This document shows positions 5,486 through 11,965 of a DNA stretch of 11,965 nt, in pieces; within the stretch, counting starts at the first letter, position 1; each line of letters starts with the position of its first letter. Position numbers and translations under genes: made by a program. The DNA comes from Leptolinea sp. (GTDB lineage Bacteria; Chloroflexota; Anaerolineae; Anaerolineales; Anaerolineaceae): the NCBI GenBank assembly GCA_022837205.1, contig JALHEL010000077.1:1-11965 (forward strand), read 5' to 3'. Below the pieces are notes generated by a model, which did no database searches, had not been told where the DNA came from, and saw nothing but the letters and a program-made list of their open reading frames with translations.

Positions 5486-7662
5486 CGGAAAACGGAGGAG
5501 CAGAAAGCAGGTTTTCAAAAGACACAGCCTACTTAAGAGGAGTGATCTTTTGTATTACCGTTTTAATCACCTTCGCGCTCCTCACTTTTCAGATTTCTGT
5601 CAGAAAAACAAGTTACAGTCTGAGTGTCGGGGATGTCGTCAATCAGGATATAGTCGCACCGCGGACCATTACTTTTGAGAGCCAAATTCTCACCGAACAA
5701 GCGAGAAATGATGCTCAAAATATGGTGGATAAAATCTATCTTCCTGCCGACCCGACGATTTCTAGGAATCAGGTTCAATATCTTCGTTTATCGCTACAAT
5801 TCATATCTGCAATCCGCAGCGATCAATACGCTACCGAAGCTCAAAAAATCGAGGATATCCAGAAACTGATATTCGTTCGTCTGGATGAACCGACTATTAA
5901 GCAGATCCTGGAATTGGATGACTCCGAATGGAAATTAGTACAATCTGAATGCCAACGGATTTTAGAGCAGGTCATGCAAAATTCCATTCGTGATGATCAA
6001 GTCAATTCGGTAATTGAAAACATCCCGACAATGATCAGTTATTCGATCAATCCTAAAACCGCCGATTTAATTAACAGTATTACTCGGCGTTTTGTGGTAC
6101 CAAACAGCCTTTACAGTGCGGAATTAACCGAGAAAAAACGACAGGAAGCAAGGGATGCCGTCGAACCGCGGGAAAGGACTTTTATCGCAAATCAGACGGT
6201 TGTATCCAGAGGTCAGATAATTACCGAATTAATCTATGAAGCGTTAGATAAAATGGGGCTGGTGCACTCTAAGAACGATAATCGAAAAATCCTTTCATCG
6301 GGGCTGCTTGTTCTCGGTCTGACCGTCTTTGCTCTCTATTTTTTTCTGATCGATCATCGTCATCACCAATTAAATCTGCGCGAATGTATTTTAATTGCGG
6401 GTCTCTATTTAGCATTTCTTTTTGCCGCCAGATTCCTCATTCCTAATCGAACAATTCTGCCGTTCATTTTTCCGATTCAAACCTTGGGACTCACAATTTC
6501 TTGTTTAAGCGGACAAGCCTTCGGAATTGTGATGTCCATTATTATCGGATTGCTCGTGCCTTATGACTTTCCCAACGCTCTCGGATACGCTTCTTTTTAT
6601 ATCATTTCATCTTTAACCGGTATTTTAGTCCTTCGAAAAGCACGACAAGTGACGGATTTTCTGCTTGCAGGTTTAGCTGCCGGCTCGATCGGAATCCCAA
6701 TTATCATCGCTTTTCAGGTTGCCGAGTCTCCGATGGATATGATCGGGGTTGTCACTCTGGCAGCTGCATCGGTAGGTAGCGGCTTGTTGTCCACCGGTTT
6801 TACGCTTATTTTCCAATATTCATTCTCAAAATTTATCGGGGTTGCCTCATCGCTCGAACTTTTAGAGCTGATTCGTCCGGATTCCCCGTTGCTGCAATAC
6901 ATCTTAAATACCGCTCCCGGAACATATCAACATTCATTGATGGTCGCAAATCTTTCTGAGCAAGCCGCAAAAGAGATTGATGCCGATCCTCTTCTTGTAC
7001 GTGCCGGATCGATGTATCATGATGCCGGGAAAGCATTAAATCCGTCTTTTTTCATTGAAAATCAGGTAAACGGATCGATCAACTTACATGAAGATATTTC
7101 ACCGAAAGAAAGCGCGGCATCCATTATCCAACATGTCAATGACGGAGTGATGTTGGTCGAAAAATATCGATTACCCGAAGTCATTAAAGATTTTGTCCGC
7201 GAACATCACGGGACAAATGTTGCGAGATATCAATACACCGAAGCGGTAAATCAGGAAGGGGAAGAAGCGATCGACATAAATGACTTTACTTATCCCGGGC
7301 CCAAGCCGCAAACGAAAGAAACCGCTCTGGTTATGCTCGCGGATTCTTGTGAAGCAAGGGCTCGCGGAGACAGGCCCAAGAATGATGAAGAAATAGAAGC
7401 ACTCGTAAAAAGTGTTTTCGATTACTATAGTTCAAGCGGTCAACTGGATGACGCACCTTTAACACTGCGGGACCTAAAGAAGATTCGCGAGTCTTTTGTC
7501 CGAGTTTTGCGCAATTCATATCATCCCAGAGTAAAATACCCCGAACAAAAAAAGGAATCAAAGAATAAAACCGCATCCGTTGTGAAAAATAACCGTGAGA
7601 ACAGAATTGGGAAGACTGCAGAATTTGAATCCGCAGAGGCAAATATTCAAAGGGATAAATAG
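5482..7662 (+). CDS. pgpH: PgpH-type 7TM-HD cyclic-di-AMP phosphodiesterase
   Basis: This 726-residue membrane protein has the full PgpH/YqfF architecture: a first membrane helix (about 18-38), an extracytoplasmic 7TMR-HDED domain (about 50-260), a cluster of membrane helices (about 270-450) and a cytoplasmic HD domain (about 475-650). Putative metal ligands are H484, the H513-D514 pair in MYHDAGK, H551, H576 in REHHGT and D621. Family members hydrolyse the second messenger c-di-AMP to pApA and so influence potassium and osmotic balance and cell-wall homeostasis; activity here is inferred from the intact motifs. A charged Lys/Glu/Asn-rich tail of about 45 residues follows the HD domain. The start ATG overlaps the yqeY stop, so translation is probably coupled. 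ybeY begins 5 nt after the stop. Confidence 0.93.
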   Translation: MTENGGAESRFSKDTAYLRGVIFCITVLITFALLTFQISVRKTSYSLSVGDVVNQDIVAPRTITFESQILTEQARNDAQNMVDKIYLPADPTISRNQVQYLRLSLQFISAIRSDQYATEAQKIEDIQKLIFVRLDEPTIKQILELDDSEWKLVQSECQRILEQVMQNSIRDDQVNSVIENIPTMISYSINPKTADLINSITRRFVVPNSLYSAELTEKKRQEARDAVEPRERTFIANQTVVSRGQIITELIYEALDKMGLVHSKNDNRKILSSGLLVLGLTVFALYFFLIDHRHHQLNLRECILIAGLYLAFLFAARFLIPNRTILPFIFPIQTLGLTISCLSGQAFGIVMSIIIGLLVPYDFPNALGYASFYIISSLTGILVLRKARQVTDFLLAGLAAGSIGIPIIIAFQVAESPMDMIGVVTLAAASVGSGLLSTGFTLIFQYSFSKFIGVASSLELLELIRPDSPLLQYILNTAPGTYQHSLMVANLSEQAAKEIDADPLLVRAGSMYHDAGKALNPSFFIENQVNGSINLHEDISPKESAASIIQHVNDGVMLVEKYRLPEVIKDFVREHHGTNVARYQYTEAVNQEGEEAIDINDFTYPGPKPQTKETALVMLADSCEARARGDRPKNDEEIEALVKSVFDYYSSSGQLDDAPLTLRDLKKIRESFVRVLRNSYHPRVKYPEQKKESKNKTASVVKNNRENRIGKTAEFESAEANIQRDK

Positions 7663-7667
7663 TCATC

Positions 7668-8138
7668 ATGTTTATTGACAATCGAACAAAAAAGGCTGAT
7701 TTAACGATCGATTCATTCAAATTAGATCAAATTGCCGAATCTGTTTTATCGGACTTTCTGGAACAACCCGCCCAATGCACGCTATCATTTGTAAAACCGT
7801 CCGAAATCAGAAAATTAAATAAACAATATCGGGGCGTTGACGAAATTACCGATGTTTTAACCTTTCAATCGGAAGGGGAGATCGATCCCGAGACGAACAT
7901 ACCTTATTTGGGGGATATTCTGATTTGTATCGAGAGAGCTTCCGAACAGGCTGAAATATCCGGTCATTCTCTTGAAAATGAAGTCGAATTATTACTGATC
8001 CACGGGTTGCTTCATTTAATCGGATTTGACCATGATACACCTGCGAATAAAGATCTTATGTGGGAAAAGCAGACAGATTATCTGAATAAGTTTAACATTC
8101 ACCTTGGAAGAAAACCGGGAGATGATTTTGAGTTCTAA
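7668..8138 (+). CDS. ybeY: Endoribonuclease YbeY (rRNA maturation factor)
   Basis: This 156-residue protein carries the zinc-binding signature HGLLHLIGFDH at 112-122, giving ligands H112, H116 and H122, and the conserved block NKQYRGVDEITDVLTF at 51-66, followed by LGDILIC at 81-87. YbeY is a single-strand-specific metal-dependent RNase that acts in 16S rRNA 3'-end maturation and ribosome quality control. The length is normal for the family. It lies 5 nt after pgpH and overlaps the start of dgkA, the same order as yqfF-yqfG-dgkA in Bacillus, so it is part of one transcript. The nearest purine-rich stretch (AGGGA in the pgpH end) is rather far from the ATG, so translation may depend on pgpH. 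Confidence 0.94.
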   Translation: MFIDNRTKKADLTIDSFKLDQIAESVLSDFLEQPAQCTLSFVKPSEIRKLNKQYRGVDEITDVLTFQSEGEIDPETNIPYLGDILICIERASEQAEISGHSLENEVELLLIHGLLHLIGFDHDTPANKDLMWEKQTDYLNKFNIHLGRKPGDDFEF

Positions 8139-8502
8139 GTTTATTCGAAATAGGAATGTTTCTTTTCGAAATGCATTTAACGGAATTATTCATGGTTTCG
8201 TTGATGAGATTAATTTTAAAATTCATCTCTTTTTTACGATTTTAGCTGTTTTATTAAGCGTTATTCTAAAGATTTCTTTGACTGAATGGTGCCTGATTAT
8301 CATTGTCATCGGAATGGTTTGGTCGACGGAATTGATTAATACGGCAATCGAACGGGCGGTAGATTTATACACATTGGAAAAACATCCTCTTGCAAAACAA
8401 AGCAAAGACATCGCAGCCGGAGCTGTATTAATATCTGCGATTACAAGTGTTATGATCGGAGTAATAATCTTCCTTCCGAAGATTCTCATACAATTTTTTT
8501 AA
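8122..8502 (+). CDS. dgkA: Diacylglycerol/undecaprenol kinase family protein
   Basis: This 126-residue integral membrane protein has the DgkA fold: an N-terminal amphipathic part (FRNAFNGIIHGF), three membrane helices (about 35-50, 55-72 and 100-118) and the catalytic signature WSTELINTAIERAVDL near 67-82, with E70 and E77 as likely active residues, then KDIAAGAVL at 95-103. In Gram-positive-type bacteria this family mainly phosphorylates undecaprenol, feeding the lipid carrier for cell-wall synthesis; the choice between that and diacylglycerol cannot be made by eye. The start overlaps the end of ybeY. An upstream TTG at 8104 would add six residues but has no support. ATG 8122 lies immediately after GGGAG, so TTG 8128, which is 6 nt after that same GGGAG, is an alternative start. 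Confidence 0.88.
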   Translation: MILSSKFIRNRNVSFRNAFNGIIHGFVDEINFKIHLFFTILAVLLSVILKISLTEWCLIIIVIGMVWSTELINTAIERAVDLYTLEKHPLAKQSKDIAAGAVLISAITSVMIGVIIFLPKILIQFF

Positions 8503-8570
8503 ATTTCGTTTTATTGACTCATCATTTTGATTCACAAATCGAGCAAGGCAGTCACTATTTTGTAAAAATA

Positions 8571-8579
8571 TGTTACAAT
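8571..8579 (+). promoter_or_regulatory. Extended -10 promoter candidate for rpsF
   Basis: TGTTACAAT has a TGn extension before a five-of-six -10 hexamer (TACAAT). The hexamer 17 nt upstream, GTCACT at 8551-8556, is a poor -35, which an extended -10 can tolerate. Initiation would fall near 8586, giving a leader of about 80 nt that begins just before the two hairpins upstream of rpsF. The dgkA gene ends at 8502, so this would separate the ribosomal-protein unit from the preceding cluster. Confidence 0.45.
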
Positions 8580-8589
8580 TTGGGCGTTT

Positions 8590-8637
8590 GATTTGCCGAA
8601 AGGCAATCTTTCCATTACCGATTATCGATATCGGTAA
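8590..8637 (+). promoter_or_regulatory. Two-hairpin leader of rpsF, possible S6:S18 autoregulatory element
   Basis: The first hairpin is TTGCC-GAAA-GGCAA (8593-8606), a GNRA tetraloop on a 5-bp stem that extends with one bulged T. The second is TTACCGAT (8615-8622) and ATCGGTAA (8630-8637), a perfect 8-bp stem with a 7-nt loop. Both stems contain CCG. The rpsF ribosome-binding site follows 14 nt after the second stem. From memory, the S6:S18 protein pair represses its own mRNA through a leader motif containing a conserved CCG. That this leader is such an element is an inference. Confidence 0.4.
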
Positions 8638-8664
8638 CAATCCCAAGGAAAGGAGGAATTAGCA

Positions 8665-8952
8665 ATGCGAAAATACGAAATCGTAATCATTGCCAATCCT
8701 GATCTCGATGAAGAATCCATAAACGGAATTGTCGAAAAAGTCAGTGGCTGGATAAAAGACAGCGGCGGTGAAATAGAAAAAGTGGATGACTGGGGAAAAC
8801 GCCGCCTCGCTTATCGTATTCAGAAACAGCGTGAAGGACATTATGTTCTGATAACCGCGAATATTGAACCTTCAGCAATGAAAGAAATTTCAAATAATTT
8901 GCGATTTGTTGAATCGGTTCTTCGATCGATGATCACATTAGTCGAAGAATAA
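8665..8952 (+). CDS. rpsF: 30S ribosomal protein bS6
   Basis: This 95-residue protein is full length for bS6. It begins MRKYEIVIIANPDLDEE and contains the family block DDWGKRRLAYRIQKQREGHYVLITANIEP (about 41-69), then the helix with LRFVESVLRSMI (about 79-90). bS6 binds the central domain of 16S rRNA as a heterodimer with bS18, encoded 45 nt downstream. The start is secure: GGAGG at 8652-8656 precedes ATG with a spacing of 8 nt. The acidic C-terminal extension seen in some bS6 proteins is absent. The gene heads a short ribosomal-protein unit with its own predicted promoter and structured leader. Confidence 0.96.
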   Translation: MRKYEIVIIANPDLDEESINGIVEKVSGWIKDSGGEIEKVDDWGKRRLAYRIQKQREGHYVLITANIEPSAMKEISNNLRFVESVLRSMITLVEE

Positions 8953-8965
8953 AATTTTTATCTTT

Positions 8966-8984
8966 ACCGGTGATCTCGACCGGT
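8966..8984 (+). promoter_or_regulatory. Hairpin between rpsF and rpsR
   Basis: ACCGGT occurs at 8966-8971 and again at 8979-8984. Because the hexamer is its own complement, the two copies form a 6-bp stem with a 7-nt loop. The stem ends 3 nt before the rpsR ribosome-binding site (AGGAG, 8988-8992), so it could modulate rpsR translation or stabilise the rpsF message. There is no T-run, so it is not a terminator. Confidence 0.4.
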
Positions 8985-8997
8985 TGCAGGAGTAATT

Positions 8998-9282
8998 ATG
9001 AGTGAAGAAATAAATACGGAGCAAATGGATCACAGAGGAAATCGAAGGTTTATTGCCAGACCAAAATTCTGTCAGTTTTGCTCAGAAAAAAATACCAAAA
9101 TAGATTATAAAAATGCAGATCTGCTGCGGCGCTATATTACCGAAGAAGGTAAAATTCGTCCCCGCCGTCAAACAGGAACCTGTGCAAAGCATCAACGACA
9201 AATCGCTGCCGCGGTAAAGAGAGCGCGTTATATAGCGTTGCTGCCTTACACTTCCGAACCTTACCAAGACGTTGTTCGTTAA
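8998..9282 (+). CDS. rpsR: 30S ribosomal protein bS18
   Basis: This 94-residue small-subunit protein partners bS6 on the 16S rRNA platform. The core is recognised by KIDYKNADLLRRYITEEGKI (about 34-53), RPRRQTGTCAKHQRQ (54-68) and AAVKRARYIALLPYT (71-85). It is the zinc-type (C+) form: C25 and C28 form a CxxC, and C62 with H65 complete a likely metal site. Bacteria often also encode a C-minus paralogue for zinc shortage; none is seen here. The ribosome-binding site AGGAG is 5 nt before the ATG. In many bacteria ssb sits between rpsF and rpsR; here only 45 nt separate them. Confidence 0.95.
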   Translation: MSEEINTEQMDHRGNRRFIARPKFCQFCSEKNTKIDYKNADLLRRYITEEGKIRPRRQTGTCAKHQRQIAAAVKRARYIALLPYTSEPYQDVVR

Positions 9283-9303
9283 GGATTCATCCGCCAAAGA
9301 AAG

Positions 9304-9338
9304 AATAGGGCATAGGGAAGTTCTCTGTGCCCTATTTT
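9304..9338 (+). terminator. Terminator-like hairpin after rpsR
   Basis: AATAGGGCA (9304-9312) pairs perfectly with TGCCCTATT (9328-9336). The inner bases TAGGGA and TCTCTG continue the stem with G-U pairs, giving about 15 pairs and a 3-nt loop. Only TTTT follows, so termination may be partial, letting some transcription through to the foldase gene that starts 20 nt later. Confidence 0.65.
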
Positions 9339-9357
9339 GCTAAGGAGTTAATAAATT

Positions 9358-10716
9358 ATGCCGAATCAAGAAGAAAAAAAAGAAAATACGCATCCTTTGC
9401 TCTTGAACAAAGAAAGAAAATCGCGACACGAAAAAGAAATGAAGCAAATGAAATGGTTAAAAATAGGCGGAATTACCGTCTTTGCCATTGTCATTTTGGT
9501 ATTGGTTTTCGGTGCATTTTATGAATATCAATATCTGCCGAATAAGACGATCGCAAAAGTTCAAGACAAAAAAATAACCGTAAAGGAATTTCAAGAAGCT
9601 GTCCGTTATCAAAGAGTGAATTTGATCAGCAATTATAATTACATGGCTCAACTTTACCAATCCTTTGGGATGCAAATGGATGAAGAGACAAAGTCTCAAT
9701 ATGAGACACAGCTATCCGAACCATATGCAGGTATTCTCGGCCAACAAGTTTACAATACGATGGTTAATCAATTAATCTTGGAATATGGGGCAAAAGCAGC
9801 CGGAATTACCGTAAGTGATGCCGAAGTAGACAATGAGATTCAATCCATGTGGGGTTATTATCCCAACGGAACTCCCACTCCAAGACCTTCCGAAACACCC
9901 TTTGCGAATACACCGACCGTATCCGAAGAGCAACTGAAGCTATTAAATTACACGGAAACCCCGACTCCGACAACTGAAATAACCGACCTTACCTCCTTGA
10001 AAGAAAGCGGTCCCGAAGCGAATACACCGGTTGTAACGGATACTCCGACTTTAAGCCCTACTGCAACTCAGACAGAGGTCAGCAGTGAAAGCCCGACTCC
10101 CGTTTTGAGTCCGACCCCGAGCTTAACCCCAACCACGTATACGGAAGAGATGTTCCAAAATAATTTCAATAGGCAGTTTGAAAATAACCCCTATTATTCC
10201 AAGGAATTTTTCCGAAAGCAGGTTTACTATCAGCTTCTCGAACAAAAAGTAAGAGATATGCTCGCAAAAGATATTGAGCCCGAAGCGGAGATGGTTTGGG
10301 CCAGACATATCTTAGTTTCCACGGAAGATGAAGCCAAAAAAGTTATCGAGCGGTTAAATAACGGCGAAGATTGGAATGCATTGGCGGCAGAAGTCTCTAC
10401 AGACACTTCGAATAATACCAAGGGTGGAGATTTGGGTTGGTTTATGAAAGGTGTCATGGATCCGGATTTTGAAAAGGCTGCTTTCGAACAAGAAGTTGGC
10501 ACATATAGCAAGGAACCGGTTAAGACACAATATGGATATCACGTTATTCAAGTGGTCGGTCACGAAGTGAGACCGTTAACCAGCACCGATCGATCGAATG
10601 CAATCGACAGAGCTTATAAAAATTGGTTGGAAAATGCGAAAAGCAATTTGAAAATTGAAACCGGATCGGATTGGGTTGACTTTGTTCCGGTAGAGCCGAC
10701 GTTATCTGATTTATAA
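9358..10716 (+). CDS. Membrane-anchored PpiC-type peptidyl-prolyl isomerase
   Basis: This 452-residue protein has a charged cytoplasmic N-terminus (about 1-32), one membrane anchor (33-54) and a large extracytoplasmic part. A SurA/PrsA-like N-terminal chaperone segment (about 62-165, with NKTIAKVQDKKITVKEFQEAVRYQR) is followed by a Thr/Pro/Ser-rich linker (about 171-260), a helical segment (261-308) and a parvulin domain (about 314-402, with ARHILVSTEDEA, GGDLGWF and YGYHVIQV). Such proteins assist folding of exported proteins. The anchor is uncleaved by appearance and no lipobox cysteine is present. The TP-rich linker, with repeats such as SPTP and ETPTPT, is longer than in PrsA and splits the chaperone part. 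The ribosome-binding site is AAGGAG with a suitable spacing before ATG 9358. The protein may work with the quality-control protease Lon next door, but the two genes are convergent. Confidence 0.9.
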   Translation: MPNQEEKKENTHPLLLNKERKSRHEKEMKQMKWLKIGGITVFAIVILVLVFGAFYEYQYLPNKTIAKVQDKKITVKEFQEAVRYQRVNLISNYNYMAQLYQSFGMQMDEETKSQYETQLSEPYAGILGQQVYNTMVNQLILEYGAKAAGITVSDAEVDNEIQSMWGYYPNGTPTPRPSETPFANTPTVSEEQLKLLNYTETPTPTTEITDLTSLKESGPEANTPVVTDTPTLSPTATQTEVSSESPTPVLSPTPSLTPTTYTEEMFQNNFNRQFENNPYYSKEFFRKQVYYQLLEQKVRDMLAKDIEPEAEMVWARHILVSTEDEAKKVIERLNNGEDWNALAAEVSTDTSNNTKGGDLGWFMKGVMDPDFEKAAFEQEVGTYSKEPVKTQYGYHVIQVVGHEVRPLTSTDRSNAIDRAYKNWLENAKSNLKIETGSDWVDFVPVEPTLSDL

Positions 10717-10731
10717 TCTTTTCATATCACC

Positions 10732-10771
10732 AGAAACAAAAACGCCCGATTTTTCGGGTGTTTTTGTTTCT
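10732..10771. terminator. Bidirectional rho-independent terminator
   Basis: AGAAACAAAAACGCCCGA (10732-10749) and its partner at 10754-10771 form an 18-bp stem with one G-U pair and a TTTT loop. The lower stem is A-rich on one side and T-rich on the other, so a GC-rich core is followed by a T-run on both strands. It lies between the stops of the foldase gene (10716) and lon (10801), fitting its use by both convergent genes. Confidence 0.88.
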
Positions 10772-10800
10772 TGATATCAATCGTAAAAAACAAATAATGC

Positions 10801-11965
10801 TTAGGATTCGTCCTTTTTATCTTTCTTGGCCCGCACTTCAGTCTTCCTTTTCGGTTGAATATTCCCAAAAGCCAAGGGAATAATTTGATCCATGTGGTTA
10901 ACCGAAGTAATTGTCAATTCTTCTTTGATCTGTTGAGGAAGTTCCTCGAGATCTTTCTCGTTTTTTTCGGGAATAATAATCGTTTTGATTCCTAATCGGT
11001 GAGCGGCTAACACCTTCTCTTTTATACCGCCAACCGGCAATACATTCCCGCGAAGCGTTACTTCACCGGTCATCGCAATATCTTTTTTTACGGGCGTATT
11101 GGTAATGGCGGAAATCAAAGCGATAGCTAAAGTCACTCCCGCACTCGGACCGTCTTTCGGAACCGCTCCTTCCGGAATATGGATATGCACATCCGTTTTC
11201 TCAAAATAGTCTTTGGGAATATTAAATTGTTTCGCCCGCGATTTCACAAATGACAAAGCAGCTTGGGCTGATTCCTGCATCACATCACCGATTTGTCCCG
11301 TAACCTGCAAATTCCCTTTTCCGTCAAAAACCAATACTTCAATCGTGGTAATATCGCCGCCGTTCGGTGTCCACGCCATTCCGGTCGCGACTCCGACCTC
11401 ATCTTCCTTTTCCTTTTCGGATTGGAAAAAGTAAGGAGGTCCCATATATTTTCCGACGGATTCAGCCGATATTTCTCGCTCGTATTCTTTTCCTTCAGCC
11501 TTTAATCTGGCTATTTTCCGGCATATTTTGCCGATTTCCCGTTCGAGGTTTCTGACACCTGCCTCATAGGTATATTCCCGAATGATTCTCTTAATGGCAT
11601 CATCTGTGAAATTGATATCCTGAGGCTCTAATCCATTTTCTTCCGTCTGACGGTTAATCAAATAATCTTTGGCAATGATTAATTTTTCTTCTTCGATATA
11701 TCCGGGGAATTCAATCAACTCCATCCGATCCAACAACGCATCCGGAATCATTTCAATCGAATTTGCAGTCGTAATAAACATTACTTTCGAGAGATCATAA
11801 TCCACTTCCAAATAATGGTCCGAGAAACGACTATTTTGCTCCGGATCCAGTACTTCAAGCAATGCTGCAGACGGATCTCCGCGATAATCATTGCCGAGTT
11901 TGTCAATCTCATCCAACATAAACAACGGATTGATCGTTCCCGCTTTTTTCATGGTTTGTAAAATT
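10801..11965 (-). CDS. lon: ATP-dependent protease Lon, partial (5' end off window)
   Basis: The C-terminal half of Lon is present; the frame continues past the right edge (the codons before the first in-window ATG, 11952, read ILQT, as expected inside the AAA+ domain). Counting from that ATG, the Walker B PLFMLDEIDK lies at 9-18, the sensor-1 FITTAN at 59-64, an arginine-finger LLDRME at 73-78 and sensor-2 GVRNLERE at 132-139. The protease domain begins near 185 and has PKDGPSAG with nucleophile Ser270 and GGIKEK with likely catalytic Lys313. Lon degrades misfolded and regulatory proteins in the cytoplasm. The protein ends in a Lys-rich tail (about 368-383). The start codon, ATP-binding Walker A and N-terminal domain are outside the window. 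Confidence 0.96.
   Translation of the reverse strand, partial: ILQTMKKAGTINPLFMLDEIDKLGNDYRGDPSAALLEVLDPEQNSRFSDHYLEVDYDLSKVMFITTANSIEMIPDALLDRMELIEFPGYIEEEKLIIAKDYLINRQTEENGLEPQDINFTDDAIKRIIREYTYEAGVRNLEREIGKICRKIARLKAEGKEYEREISAESVGKYMGPPYFFQSEKEKEDEVGVATGMAWTPNGGDITTIEVLVFDGKGNLQVTGQIGDVMQESAQAALSFVKSRAKQFNIPKDYFEKTDVHIHIPEGAVPKDGPSAGVTLAIALISAITNTPVKKDIAMTGEVTLRGNVLPVGGIKEKVLAAHRLGIKTIIIPEKNEKDLEELPQQIKEELTITSVNHMDQIIPLAFGNIQPKRKTEVRAKKDKKDES

Noticed and set aside
7331..7720. Minus-strand open frame of 129 codons
   Set aside because: It is antisense to the HD-domain end of pgpH and the start of ybeY, both strongly supported.
9868..10137. Thr/Pro codon repeats as a DNA repeat array or mobile element
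   Set aside because: The repeats are irregular at DNA level and in frame; they are protein low complexity within the foldase.
1..11965. CRISPR arrays, tRNA/rRNA genes, insertion sequences, prophage or attachment sites
   Set aside because: No regularly spaced repeats, clover-leaf folds, transposase or integrase motifs were seen on either strand.

Overview
The window is a moderately AT-rich bacterial chromosome segment made almost entirely of housekeeping genes, and I see no phage, IS, CRISPR or tRNA/rRNA signal. The organism is probably a low-GC member of Chloroflexota, class Anaerolineae. The main clue is a membrane-anchored parvulin with a long Thr/Pro-rich linker, a style I associate with exported proteins of that group. 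The yqhQ, comEA, yqeY, pgpH, ybeY, dgkA and C-type S18 genes fit a Gram-positive or Chloroflexota background. The assignment is inferred from gene content only.

Layout. Bases 1-1956 (minus strand) hold a polytopic membrane protein of the DUF1538 family followed by a small P-II-like regulator cut by the left edge; together they look like a transporter and its P-II regulator. Bases 1957-2387 are an AT-rich divergent intergenic region with a strong hairpin and a 12-bp inverted repeat. Bases 2388-3275 encode a stand-alone glutamate formimidoyltransferase. Bases 3517-8502 (plus strand) carry a tight cluster: yqhQ (DUF1385), comEA, yqeY, pgpH (c-di-AMP phosphodiesterase), ybeY (rRNA-processing RNase) and dgkA (lipid kinase). 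The 3' end of yqhQ is frameshifted, apparently by loss of one unit of a 16-bp tandem repeat; the displaced C-terminal tail is still readable to 4457.

Bases 8571-9338 are a ribosomal-protein unit, rpsF then rpsR, with no ssb between them. It has a hairpin-rich leader, a hairpin before rpsR and a terminator-like stem after it. Bases 9358-10716 encode the parvulin (PpiC-type) foldase. A long bidirectional terminator (10732-10771) separates it from a convergent, right-edge-truncated lon protease gene (10801-11965, minus).

Functionally the plus-strand cluster joins translation and RNA maturation (YqeY, YbeY, S6, S18) with envelope and second-messenger functions (PgpH, DgkA, the foldase) and DNA uptake (ComEA). 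The two items most worth following up are the P-II/DUF1538 pair, whose substrate and signal I do not know, and the yqhQ frameshift.
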